Shown here: positions 29,501-40,594 of the stretch, piece after piece
Layout of the letters: the number at the start of each line of letters is the position of its first letter
How positions within the stretch are numbered: position 1 is the first letter of the stretch
Source: Amphimedon queenslandica
Taxonomy: Eukaryota; Porifera; Demospongiae; Haplosclerida; Niphatidae
Reading direction: 5' to 3'
Assembly: GCF_000090795.2 (NCBI RefSeq)
Contig: NW_003546353.1
Coordinates: 25,880-89,879 of the forward strand
Length of the DNA: 64,000 nt
Position numbers and translations under genes: made by a program
The notes under the pieces: generated by a model
Databases searched by the model: none
What the model was told of the DNA's origin: nothing
Seen by the model: only the letters and a program-made list of their open reading frames with translations

Positions 29501-30501
29501 TACAACTGGTTAATGATACTGGTAATACAACTGGTTAATGATACTGGTAATACAACTGGTTAATGATACTGGTAATACAACTGGTTAATGATACTGGTAA
29601 TACAACTGGTTAATGATACTGGTAATACAACTGGTTAATGATACTGGTAATACAACTGGTTAATGATACTGGTAATACAACTGGTTAATGATACTGGTAA
29701 TACAACTAGTTAATGATACTGGTAATACAACTGGATATGATACTGGTAATACAACTGGTTAATGATACTGGTAATACAACTGGTTAATGATACTGGTAAT
29801 ACAACTGGTTAATGATACTGGTAATACAACTGGTTAATGATAATGGTAAAGGTACTTACTGTTGTTTTGCTAGGGAGTAGTTTAGCTAAAGCATTAAGCT
29901 GTTCAATACTGATCTTAGTGTATTGGCCATCCTTTATAATATCAACTATACTGGTATTGTCCAGTTTAAACTGCTTCAGGAATATACTGACATTAAGACT
30001 AGCTTTAGTATCCAGTAAACTAACAACAGAAGGCGAGGGCTTAAGAGGAGTGGTGGTATCCATGCTTCGCTGATTCATCACTCCTTTACGAGCAAACAAT
30101 TCTTCAAGTTCATCAAACTTGATGTTCACTTTTGGTTGGAGGGAGAGGTTGGTCGATACCTCCCAAAGTGTACCTGACCTTGTTGCTAAGTGTTGGGGTA
30201 TCTTTTGCCAATTAAGCTTCTTCATGCTCTTACTGGGGGTGTAGGACCTGGCCATGTCTAATATAGAAGAGGTCCTTTGTAAAGGAGGATGAACCAGTAA
30301 TGGACTATTGGACGATACATGAGGGAGGGGCGGGGCTTGAGGAGGAGGGGGCAGAGCTTGGGGAGGAGGAGGTGGTGGGGGAGGAGCCTGGGGAGGAGGG
30401 GGTGGAGCCTGAGGTGGTGGGGTGAGTGGGTCTGGTGATGAGGTGTCAAAATGAGGAGATTCCTCTTCAAATATTGTTGGAGCTAAACAATAAACAACAC
30501 A

Positions 30502-30532
<31 letters not shown>

Positions 30533-32064
30533 GTGATAATAATTACCAGCAGTAGTACTGGTTCTTCTAGCTTTAACTGCCTCAGTTATCAGTTCAAGTG
30601 ATTTCCTACGGAACTCTTCAATCCTTTGAGGTTCGTTCATCAGTACAGTTCTTTGTGTCAGTTCTTCAAGGAGTGTCCATATCATTCCAGCATCAGTGGA
30701 TCCCCTTTCAATCAGTACCATACTCTGGAGTATGTGTAGCAGGTTCAATACTTGTGGTGTACCCAGGACCTGTCAGTGTATGTACATGTTGTTATTATTA
30801 TACAATAAATCATGATAATAAATAATAATAAATAATAATAAATAATAATAAATAATAAAAAATAATGCGTGTAAGCGTGTGTTGCTGCAGTACCTTCTCA
30901 TACACAGTGTGGAACATTTCTTCTGGTGACTGTAAGTCGATTCCTTGTTCTACCAGTAACTGACTATCAGAAGCATTGGAATCCTCAAAGACGTCAAGTT
31001 GTGTTATTAATGACTCACAAGAACTGCTCCTTTAGTCAATAAAAAGTAATTGTAATAATTATTGCATTGTCAAAAACTTACTTGAACCTGTTCAACTCTT
31101 CCTGGAGGTTGAGTGCTGCATTGAATACAAAGGAGGATGGTATGTTAATTAAAGTATGATTTGACTAAATCAATACATAAATTGAATTCCAATTGCATAC
31201 ATGGATGAAGCTACATGTTATCAATTAAATCAGACACTAGGCAACTGTGAAATGAAGTCATACCTAGTAGTTCATTGCGGAGGTGAACTCTGGCCTCAAG
31301 CCCCACTGATCCTGCTATCAAGCAATTGATGAATGCTAACACACAAGCAGCATACTCATCAGTTTCACTCGACTGCAATTCCTCAATCAGTTTACTGAAG
31401 TGATGTCTGAGACCATTAAACACCTAATAACCATTAATAACAGTTCATGCACCATTAGTACCGGGAGTGTATCAGTATTGCTATGATAAAGAAAGGATCC
31501 ATTACTAATGGCTACTACTGCACCTTATAATGCTTCAATGCTCCAAGGACAACATACAGACCTTCATCAGAATATATAGACACTGCACTTAGCATCTCAA
31601 ATATGTGCATCTTCACCAGTGGAATATTAGTATTCAACTCTACACAACAAAGAACGTTAGATAACAATCAGTATATAATCATCACCTCCTGTTTATCACT
31701 CACCTTCAATCAGTATGTTAGTAAAGTTCTTGTCAGAGTGGATTATAAACTCAAGTCCAACTTGTGAGTTCATGACTGCTTTGATGCAATCGACACAGTC
31801 CAGTAGTTTGACAGTACCGGCAATGGAGTCCAGTCCTGAGTTCTCAAGTCCCTGGAGTCCCTCAAAGAGAGCAAAGAGGCCTCCTTCCTCAATGAAGGAC
31901 TCCATCCAGGCAGGATCAGCATTGACTAGCTTCTTCTTAACACCAGAAAAATTCAAGCCTCTTTGGAAAATGGTAATACAGAGTTCAGGCTCAGCTCCTT
32001 CAAGAGATTCTGTCTTTCCTTCAAAAGGAACACCTGAGATTTGCCTCACTGCCCGTGCAAACAT
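26522..32064 (-). CDS. INF2-like: Formin, INF2-like
   Basis: Actin-nucleating formin. The ATG is at 32064 and the stop at 26522-26524. The first exons (30.5-32.06 kb) encode the GBD/FH3 diaphanous-inhibitory region. An exon at about 30258-30480 gives a short proline-rich FH1 in the frame PPPPP-Q-APPPP. The FH2 domain starts at about 30240 with MKKLNWQKIP and continues with DTKASLNVSIFLKQFKL, very close to INF2. The last exon, about 26525-26880, has a WH2/DAD-like segment (DQLLQEIKEGTSLRTT) that matches INF2's DALLADIRKGFQLRKT. Diaphanous autoinhibition and actin severing are INF2 family properties and not shown here. Introns carry a 25-base satellite (29.37-29.85 kb) and repeat A (27.8-29.1 kb). 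Confidence 0.85.
27775..29145. repeat. Dispersed ~178-base repeat, subfamily A, about 8 tandem units
   Basis: The core 'tgtgtagaaag' recurs about every 180 bases. Most units carry the perfect palindrome ccctgtactatagtacaggg or a decayed form of it, in an INF2 intron. Confidence 0.9.
29366..29850. repeat. 25-base satellite, about 19 copies
   Basis: The monomer is atactggtaatacaactggt + taatg, nearly invariant. It ends about 10 bases from the 5' splice site that follows the first FH2 exon of the formin. Confidence 0.95.
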
Positions 32065-32316
32065 AACTACTACTCTATTACACTGTATGGGCTATTGGCT
32101 CAAGAATCCAAGCAGTTGACAAACAAGACCATGTATGAATGCAAAGGAAAAGGTGGGGCTGCCAGTGAGATATAAAGATACAATTTAAGGATATTCATAA
32201 GTTGTTAATAGGACTGACATGTTTACTGTCAGTCGTAAATAACATTGAACAAGTAATTAAGACTCTTTGACGTGTAACAAAAGTGACATCAGCAACTAAT
32301 GAATATATTGCTTAGC

Positions 32317-32355
<39 letters not shown>

Positions 32356-33331
32356 CTATTTAGAATTCTTTACTTCATAATAAGTTTTCAGAGACTTTGT
32401 TGATGATTCATCATCAACATCAAGATTGTCCATTACTTCACTAATCACATCCAATCTATCATCCCTACATTATAAACAGGCAGTGTCTCTCTTCAATCTA
32501 TAGTACTGGTCATTTCTTACCAAGTTCTCTCTCTCTTTCTTCTTGCTTCCAATACTTGCTCTATGCGTTTCTGTCGTTTCTCTTCACTGACCAACAGCCA
32601 GTCCAGCCCATGGAATACTACAGCAAACGGAGTCCTGCACACAAGGAGGATCAATCAATTGGTAGATAATGAATATAATTACGTTACTAATAGTCCTAAT
32701 GTCATTCCTCCAATTGATGGTTTAATGCCATACCTTACTCTAAAGAGGAGTCCAGTCACACCTGTACAATGGTAAGACATTTCATACTATCAATGTTTGT
32801 TATACCTCCGGACGCAATCATATTTAACATGTCATCTTTATTTCGATAGACAGACAATAAAATATCACAGCCGCTAAAGAGAAGGTCAAGGTTGGTTAGT
32901 TAAAAGTCATCGAGTACCTAAACAAAGCAACAAAAGCTCCCATCTTATAGCCCCACTTGAGACCTTGACGCAAGAAACCTAGTGCAGCTGCACCGTGCAT
33001 CTCTCTCTGTGGAGTATTGTATACACAAACAAATAAAGAAACACTTTTGTATACACTTACATGAGCTTGGATGGGGTGTTGGTATTTAGTATTATGATTC
33101 ATGGCTATATACTTATCACCAGAGTGCCTGGCACCAATCAGTCCACCAAACAGGAATCCAAAGGCAGTAGCCACAAACACTGCATTAGACCATGCTTCTA
33201 TTTCCTCTGGCGGCCTTGAACCATTACTATCAGGAGGTTAGACTCATACACTGTGCCTATTGTTACTACCTTAACTTAAAAAGAGATTGAACTCTTTTCC
33301 ACCCTGAACCCTCGCCTGAACCATCCGCCAT
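32356..33331 (-). CDS. TIMMDC1: TIMMDC1 homologue (mitochondrial complex I assembly)
   Basis: Inner-membrane chaperone for complex I assembly (family knowledge). The ATG is at 33331 and the stop at 32356-32358. It has several hydrophobic helices rich in small residues (FGFLFGGLIGARHSG; GAFVALF). Family-typical segments follow: FLRQGLKWGYKMGAF aligns with the FIRYGWRWGWRTAVF of human TIMMDC1, SVYRNKDDMLN with NVYRNKDALSH, and GVTGLLFRV with GAVTGSLFRI. The Tim17/22-like topology is inferred from this. The tail is charged and basic. It lies head-to-tail 97 bases from Ig2 and 291 from the formin start. Confidence 0.85.
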
Positions 33332-33428
33332 GTCTACATGTGGTTAGTCCCACCTTTTAGTTTTACATCAATGAATAATAATAATAACAATAATTAAATT
33401 AAATAATAATATTATTAATGATTTGTCT

Positions 33429-36400
33429 TTAAATTTTACATCTTGTTGAACAACCTGAAAAATAAGTTTAATCATCATCATCATCATTATCATTATCAAG
33501 GAACTCACTGCACACTTGGTTTCGGCTCTCAACTACAGTTTCCTGACAGTAGTAGTCAGGTCCTGATATTATCATAAAGTTGTTTGATATTGATTGTGAG
33601 AAGGTTCCTATGCTAGGATTGCTAGTCGTTCCTGTTCTCCAAATGCTACAGCTATCACAAGTGACAAGGACTTTAGCAGCAATTGTACTGTAGGACATCT
33701 TTTTTGACTTTTCTTTTCCTGCAGTCTTTATACTCTTAGTCTTAGTCCTACTCTTAGTCCTACTCTTAGTCTTAGTCTTGGTCTTAGTCTTAGTCCTACT
33801 CTTACTCTTAGTCTTAGTCTTACTCTTAGTCTTAGTCTTAGTCTTTGTCCATCTTGTTTTTGTCTTTGATTTTGTCTTCTTTTTTGTTTTTGATTTTTTG
33901 TGCTTTCTTGTCTTCTCTGTTGCTGTTCTTTTTGATTTTTTGGTTTTACTTCCTTTACTACTTGTTCTGGTTGATTCCTCGATCACTTCAGTGCTCAGTA
34001 TACTTGCATCAACTGCACTGCAGGTATTCAATACACCAGTGGAACCAATGACATCATTTATCATTGTACTAAGATCTGCATCTTCTGCTTTAGTTACAGT
34101 TAACTGTATCGTATATCCAAATGATGGTTGGCATTTATCTATAATAATAATTAATAACACAATAATAATAATGATATGCTTGTACATACTGATAATGCTT
34201 CCGATTGATGGTAAGTATATCACATTGTGAAGTGGCTGTCGACTATTAGCAACAATCCTTACATCACTCAGTTCCCTAGTATCAGGAAGTATTGCTTGAG
34301 GCTCTGATACTTGTTTCTTAATGATCAGCCCTACTCTTGTTTGCTGATAGACTGAATAATGAGATAAGAGATTCATTGGATCCTTAACTCCATCCCATCT
34401 CAGCAATACTTCATTATCTTGTTTCTTAATGATAGTAAGTACAGTAGGTGTACTTATATTTGAGTCTACATTCAATAAACATCATTATTATGATTAATAG
34501 TTTAAATACCTTTTAATATGCAGTTAAAAGAGCCCTGACCTCCAGCATTAGAGACAGTACATTGAATATCATAAGGAGGTGTTAAGAATGGTACAAGGTA
34601 ACCAACAGAGACTTTAGCTAGAGGCTCTGGCATATAACTAGATAAAATGATGATCTCTTTGGCTGCTTGTCTTAACACTTGTTGAGGACTGTCTTTTATA
34701 AAGCAGTTAATGTGTGATGGTGCTCCCCGTTCTATCCATGATGTCATTATGATTACATACATCTCTTGGTAGGGAAAGATACTTTCCAGTATACAAGAAT
34801 GCTCCTTAATGTAAGGTGCTGGTGATTCTAAAAGTGAATTAAATCAGTGATAATGATCATCAAAATATCTTACCTTGCTCTAATGCTATCCATACATGCT
34901 GTTCATCAATTGTTCCATCAACAGTGCTGTCTTTCACTTTACAAGTATATACTCCGGCAGTCTTTTTTATCAAATGAAGGGGGAGCATTAATGAATACTG
35001 ACTGTTGTTTAATAGATTGGTTCCTGCAATAAGTGAGTGTATTGTATCTCCACTTGGTAGGATCCACAATAAACTGGAATCATTATGTTTCTCAGTATTG
35101 ACACAATGAAGTTGCCCTCCATCACTTAAATCATCAATTGTTAGTTGATGATAGTCTTTTATGAAGCCTCTACTCCTCACAAATATCCCTGCTTTACCTG
35201 CCAATTGACACATTACATAAAATTATTAACATGTCTAAAACTTGAAAAATTAAAAACCCATTGAATGTATTATATTGTATTTACAAGTACATGTATACAT
35301 GCAATAAAAAATGTAATAAAACTGGAGAACTCTCTAATTTTATTTTCAGCAAAAATTTGGTCAAAATTCCTGTTCAGTGAAAATTTCAAAAATTGGATAA
35401 TTTTTTAAATGGCCATTGCTTCTTAATTTTTTATCAGAATTGACTCAACATTTTAAATTTGTATAAGAACATTATTATCTATCAAAAAATGTAACAAAAA
35501 TTTGGGGTAATTTTGAAGCCATTTTTTGGAAAAAACCATGGACTATAGCCTTGGGTATTTTTCAGATTTTTGGCATGTAACTCGAAAAAATGAAGTCAGA
35601 ATCAGCTCAAACTTTCTACACAGCATAAGGACATCAATCTGTATCAGAAAATGTAATAAAAATTTGGGGGGGATTTCAGAGCCATTTTTTGGAAAATACC
35701 ATGGACTAAGCATAAAAAATTTAAAAAAACAAGATGAAGTAGGATTCCGAACGACCAACGAAAATACGAAATGAAAATCCTACTTGTGACGCAAATTCTA
35801 CTCTACATTGTACTTGTTTGTGTTGATTTTTTAAATAATATTTCGTATTTTCGTTGGTTGTTCGGAATCCTACTTCATCTTGCTTTTTTTAAATTTTTTA
35901 TGTTCTTGTTTGTGTTGATTTTTTAAATAATATTTATAGTATTTCTTTAGTTGCAATTGTAATACTTGTTGATTTTACACAAACAATAATTTTCTTTATT
36001 ATTATTATCATTGTTATAACATTTATGAGAGACAGCATTGAATAGACATGCTGAAGGAATATCAACTATACTGATGACAAGTGAAACTAATACTAGTCTT
36101 AACACAAGTCCTTGTTCAAGAATCTGTGAGCTAAGAGTGTCCATCTTCCCTGCTATGCCTGTTCTTCCAGGCTGTTGTCAAGTTCATAATTATTATTGCA
36201 TATCATAAGTCATAACATTAATTAATTGTTTGTTTTTTTTAATAAAATTAAATAACACACTTGATAAAACAGTAACATGTAAAATCAATACCTTCTTTTA
36301 GCTGGAAACCTCCACTAAAGTATTGCAGTAAGTTGATTCCAAGCATAGCTTAGTAAAAAATAAATTGCTTCTTCCAGAGCTGCAGATCTTAGTGGTGGGC

Positions 36401-37950
36401 GATATATCGATATTTTATCGATACAAACGATATTTTACGGTATCGATTCGTATCGGTATCGAAATTTTGAAGGAATCTGGATCGATACGTTGACCACGCC
36501 CATTTATTATGGTTATATAATATTAATAATGAAATATTTAATAAGTTAATGACGTATAATACACACACGTGGATACACGTGCATGAAAACATCGATGAAA
36601 ACAGTCAATAATAAGGGGTGTGACTCCATAGGTGTGGTCTAAATATCGTATCAAAACTGTATCGATACTCTCGATATGAGCTGATATCGATCGGTATCGT
36701 ATCGAATTCATTTTGGCCAGTATCGCCCACCACTAGCAGATCTGCATCTGAGCATGCGCGACCACACCCAAATTTTGGAGCACATGGCAAGCTTCTTTAA
36801 TTAACAAAATGGCGGCATGTAGCTAAGATGGCTCGATCCAGCAGTCACAGTATCACCTTTTCCTTACTTGAAGAATGATCTGATGGGACATGGACCTGCG
36901 CATAGACTGTTGGAGTAGATTGGTGTAAGAATTATTCTTGTAGCACCAACTGATACTGAGATACACACCGACAACTGGATTGACAGGACTTGATTATGAA
37001 GATGATGATGAAGATGAAAAAAGGTGGCTGAACAAAACGGCCGGTTCGCCGATTTTTGACTTTTCGCTTAGACAAGGTCTAGAGCCACGCTAGTGGTACC
37101 ATTGGAGTCCTCTGGTCAAGATAAGGTCCTCTATAAAGTCTGGTAAGCATAGGAGCTCGTTTTCCCGGTATAGCAAGGCTGCAAAAGTCGTGGCAGCCAT
37201 TTTGTTTGGGGTGAATCCTACTTAGTAACGCTACCGCGTTACTAATAGCCTTGGGTATTTTTCAGATTTTTGGCATTTTCTTAAAATGGCCGTAACTCCG
37301 AAAATTGAAATTGGAATCAGCTCAAACTTTCTACACAGCATAAGGACATCAATATGTATCAGAAAATGTAATAAAGAGTTGGAGTGATTTTTTGGTCATC
37401 TTTTGGAAAATACCATGGACTATAATAGCCTTGGGTATTTTTCAAAATTTTGGCATTTTGAAAAAATGGCCATAACTCAAAAAATTGAAGTCAGAATCAG
37501 CTCAAACTTGCTACACAGTATAAGGACATCAATATGCATCAGAAAATGTAATAATAATTTGGAGTGATTTTTTGGCCATTTTTTAGAAAAAACCATGGAC
37601 TATAGCCTTGGGTATTTACCAAACTTTTGGTGTTTTCTTAAAATGGCCGTAACTCAGAAAATTTAAGTCAGAATCAGCTCAAACTTTTTACACACCATAT
37701 GGGCATCAATATGTATCAGAAAATGTAATAAAAATGTGATAATGTTATTTTAGACAATTTACTACAGTCTATAGCCTGTTCCTATGCACTTTGATTTATG
37801 ACTATAAAAGAATTGTCTATTTACTTGTACATGATACATTACAGAGTGATAGATCATAGTAACTCATTGGGTACATTACAAAGCAATGAGATTACCTGAA
37901 GCTCCTCCATATAGCAGTGCACCTAGTAACAGCATCATGTAATACTTCAT
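33429..37950 (-). CDS. Secreted Ig/FN3 protein with basic-repeat cysteine module (Ig2)
   Basis: Second member of the Ig1 family. Exon 1 (ATG 37950, to about 37896) is a signal peptide. It is separated by a 2.7-kb repeat-filled intron from the first Ig-like exon (about 34875-35198, with YTCKV). A second Ig-like exon (34512-34828), an FN3-like exon (34200-34466) and the module exon (33500-34140) follow. The module has a leading cysteine, a long (KTK/KSKTKT)n stretch encoded by a hexanucleotide array, a CDSC (CxxC), and later cysteines. The last exon, after a phase-1 intron, completes C-S-C-S-T-R-C and stops at 33429-33431. Compared with Ig1, the basic run is longer and the second basic insert is absent. 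The product is probably extracellular and its function is unknown. Confidence 0.75.
33736..33895. repeat. Coding hexanucleotide array (Lys-Thr / Lys-Ser)
   Basis: About 20 copies of ttagtc-like units on plus, read on minus as alternating Lys-Thr and Lys-Ser codons inside the Ig2 module. The phase is kept, as a six-base unit preserves frame on expansion or loss. Confidence 0.85.
35440..35710. repeat. Dispersed ~178-base repeat, subfamily B, about 1.5 units
   Basis: In Ig2 intron 1. It has 'ccatggactatagccttggg', 'actttctacacagcataagg' and the shared core. A less clear subfamily-A-like stretch lies just before it, from about 35250. Confidence 0.8.
35711..35902. mobile_element. Foldback element with ~62-base inverted arms
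   Basis: The left arm 35711-35772 (cataaaaaatttaaaaaaac..) and right arm 35840-35902 are near-perfect reverse complements around a 67-base spacer. A spacer segment (cttgtttgtgttgatttttt) also recurs directly after the right arm. There are no coding features. Probably a non-autonomous DNA element; superfamily not determined. Confidence 0.7.
36390..36735. mobile_element. hAT-type MITE with intact 8-base target duplication
   Basis: Terminal inverted repeats tagtggtgggcgata (36390-36404) and tatcgcccaccacta (36721-36735) are perfect over 15 bases. They are flanked by identical 8-base direct repeats gcagatct (36382-36389 and 36736-36743). The length is 346 bases with no transposase. Subterminal sequence is rich in atcgata motifs. 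Eight-base duplications and a TAGTGGTG end fit the hAT superfamily (family knowledge). Confidence 0.85.
36744..37230. other. Unclassified non-coding stretch in Ig2 intron 1
   Basis: More GC-rich than its surroundings. It contains aaaatggcggc near 36807 and a short palindrome ttagtaacgctaccgcgtta near 37220. No reading frame or recognisable repeat ends. It may be a decayed mobile element or an alternative 5' exon. Confidence 0.3.
37235..37745. repeat. Dispersed ~178-base repeat, subfamily B, about 3 units
   Basis: Three units with 'agccttgggtatttttcaga', 'ggcattttcttaaaatggcc' and the core 'acatcaatatgtatcagaaa', in Ig2 intron 1. Confidence 0.85.
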
Positions 37951-38194
37951 CTTCTTCTCTGCTCTAACTAACTCTGTTTGGGTGTGTAGGCTCAAGTTAA
38001 TTTGATATTATCATTATTTGCTGACAGTACTGCCCCACACTGCTTACTCTGCCCTTCAATGCTATGTACACAATATGTAGGAGGGCACACACCCTAAGCT
38101 CTAATTTTCTGTTTAATTTAATTATCATCATCAAATATTACAAAATATCCACATAATCATAACTCTTTGTGTGTGTGTGTGTGTATGATTATGA

Positions 38195-40030
38195 CTAGTT
38201 GAAACAGTCTCTGTGGCAGTCTAAAAATAAAATGTTATTATTATTTCAACAATTAATACTTGTACTTACCACATTGACCAAATTCATTTGCTGCTCTTTG
38301 GTTACAATAATATGAGGAGGTACTTTCAATCTTGACTTTACCAACCAATGACACTCCTCTTACAATGACTGATACTGATCTACATTGATATATCTTTCCT
38401 CTTGTTTTACTTTTATTTTTTGACATTTTTAGTTTGTTTTTTGCTTTTGAAGACATTCTTGCTTGCCTTCTCTTTTCTCTTAGACATTTCTGACAAAATA
38501 TAAGAGATTTTATTTTTATTCTTGATCCTTTTGGAGTTTTTGTCTCCATATTCTGAAAGTCACAGGTAAACTTCATGATTTTTGGTTCAAGTAGGACACT
38601 GCAATTTTTAAATTCTCTTTGTTGGAGTTCAGCAACAGTCTTTACTACCTCAAGGAAGAAGTTCTCATTTTGTTTTGTGATATTGTTACAAATATCATCA
38701 TCAGTATTCTTTAGATCAATGTCTAAATAATATCCAGTAGCAGTTTCACACTGAACTATAATACAACAAACAGTATGAGTATATAATCACTGCAAAGCAT
38801 GGGGAGTAGCTCATACCTGGTTTTATTACTGAAGTGTCACTGACTACAGGTAATGGAGTTATTCTGGCCATTGTCTGTTGATCAAATGCTGCCACAATCA
38901 CTTGGTATGACACATATTCTGTGAGACCTCTCACAATAGCACTAGTGTCTCCAATAATGCTACCAGTGATTAGACCGGTCCTATCTGATGGCTCGCTTGT
39001 GAAGATTCTTGCAAATACTTGATAAAAGAGGTTGGAGGCCTGGCTGGTTTCTGAAGGAGACCATTCAATGGTAGCTGATGATGTGTCATTGGATAATCTC
39101 ATTGCTTTTGTGATAACTGGCAGTGATTGAGAGATACCTGCAGTAAAGAGAACATGTTATTTCGTTATTATATGAAACGTGGTTATACTTTTGAGTGTAC
39201 ACCTCAATACATCATTTCCATCAGTGTTAACAGCAGAGCATCCAACAAACCCATTGGTATCATTTAGTGGAGGAACAATTGAAATATTAAACAATTTAAA
39301 TAGAGTCATTCTTGTGGGAGAGAGTGTTTTACTTACACCTCTGAACTCTGCTATTTCTACTCCAGGGCAGGTGTAGTTAGTAACTGCTCCATTGTTTATT
39401 TGACCTCCAGCACTTAGTGTTAGTATAGACTGGAATGGATCGATACCAATGATAGAGCAATCGCTTAATGTGGTATTGAAAACTGGAGGTGTATTCTCTA
39501 TTACAATAATACAAACATGATTGCTCACTGTATATGCTTACCTTTTACAATCCAAACATAATATCTCTCAATGCGACCATCCTTAAAAGGAACAATACAT
39601 GTATATACACCAGAGAGGAGAAGAGAGGAATCACCAGTTGATGATAGAGACTCCTCATCATTAAGATTGTGTCTACTGATATCAAACAGACCTACTGACT
39701 GCAAGCAGACTGACACACTCGTGATATTACTGCTGGTATTTCCACTTGAGAGGATTGTAGCATCAGGTAGTATCCACTGGACAGCATCAGTTGCTTCTAT
39801 TCCTCCTCTACACCATAGGCCAGTTGAACTAGTGATACTAGCAGCACTTAACTGACTGTAGTCTGGTACCATACCAAACCCATCCAGATATATCAATGAT
39901 CCTAGACAACAGATCATGATGTACAACTATATATACACTTACTTCTAGTCTGCTCTTTAGACTCATGCAGTAGGGCCAGCAGCAGTAAGAGGAACAGACT
40001 GCTGAATTTGATCATCATTTTCATAATCAT
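38195..40030 (-). CDS. Secreted Ig/FN3 protein with basic-repeat cysteine module (Ig3)
   Basis: Third member of the family, complete on minus. The ATG is at 40030 (in-frame ATGs also follow), giving a Leu-rich signal peptide. The first Ig-like exon (39545-39905) has a VYTCIV cysteine. The second Ig-like exon (39190-39500) and an FN3-like exon (38815-39137) follow. The module exon (about 38270-38756) begins QCETATGYYLDIDL, has the CQKC (CxxC), then a Lys/Arg-rich segment (KNKLKMSKNKSKTRGK), and later cysteines. A phase-1 intron precedes the last exon, which completes C-D-C-H-R-D-C-F-N and stops at 38195-38197. Here the basic insert follows CxxC, whereas in Ig2 it precedes it and in Ig1 it lies on both sides. 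A TATA-like box on minus sits at 40077-40081. Confidence 0.78.
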
Positions 40031-40594
40031 GCAAATACTCCTGTCTCTCTTGAGACAGTTCAATGGCCCATCACTGTTATAAAGGGCATGTGGACTAGGA
40101 CCCACCCATAATGTGCTGAGGATTAGCCAGTGGTCTTCCATTTCCCTTTGACATTGTTTGTATAATTACTCAAAACAATATCGCTTTTCATTGCTACTTT
40201 GTTTTATAAAAATAAACGTGGTGATTGTATTGTTATTCCAGACTATCATTCGATGAAAACCAATCACTCACTGTTCTGCTAGTCACAACTGACAACATAT
40301 TTTGTCAAAACATTAATGGACAGCGTGAGGTAGCTAGTTCAATTTGTTTATTAGTAATGATGCCATCAAAAGAATTAGACTAAATACTAGTGGCATATAT
40401 TGCTCGTCATTCACGTTACATGTAACTGAAAAGTGCTTTATTAAAGTTTGTTATTTGCTAGTTTAGGACTGCACATTGTTTATGTATTTAGTAATATTGA
40501 AACTAAAAAGTTAAAACTGTTTGTTTGTATTTTCCTAAAGTTGCAAAATGTACAACATATACTCACTACCAAAACTAAAAGTTATACTAATGAT
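40031..40594. other. Intergenic region between Ig3 and the first CUB gene
   Basis: AT-rich. It contains the minus-strand TATA-like sequence for Ig3 at 40077-40081. I see no other gene or clear repeat. Confidence 0.5.

Noticed and set aside
33778-34230. Val/Leu-rich plus-strand frame resembling a membrane protein
   Set aside because: It is the antisense reading of the Lys-Thr hexanucleotide array of Ig2.
35947-36178. Minus-strand frame with a hydrophobic segment in Ig2 intron 1
   Set aside because: No splice-compatible phase joins it to Ig2, no domain is recognised, and the frame ends in AAT-rich low complexity. It may be an alternative exon but I cannot support it.
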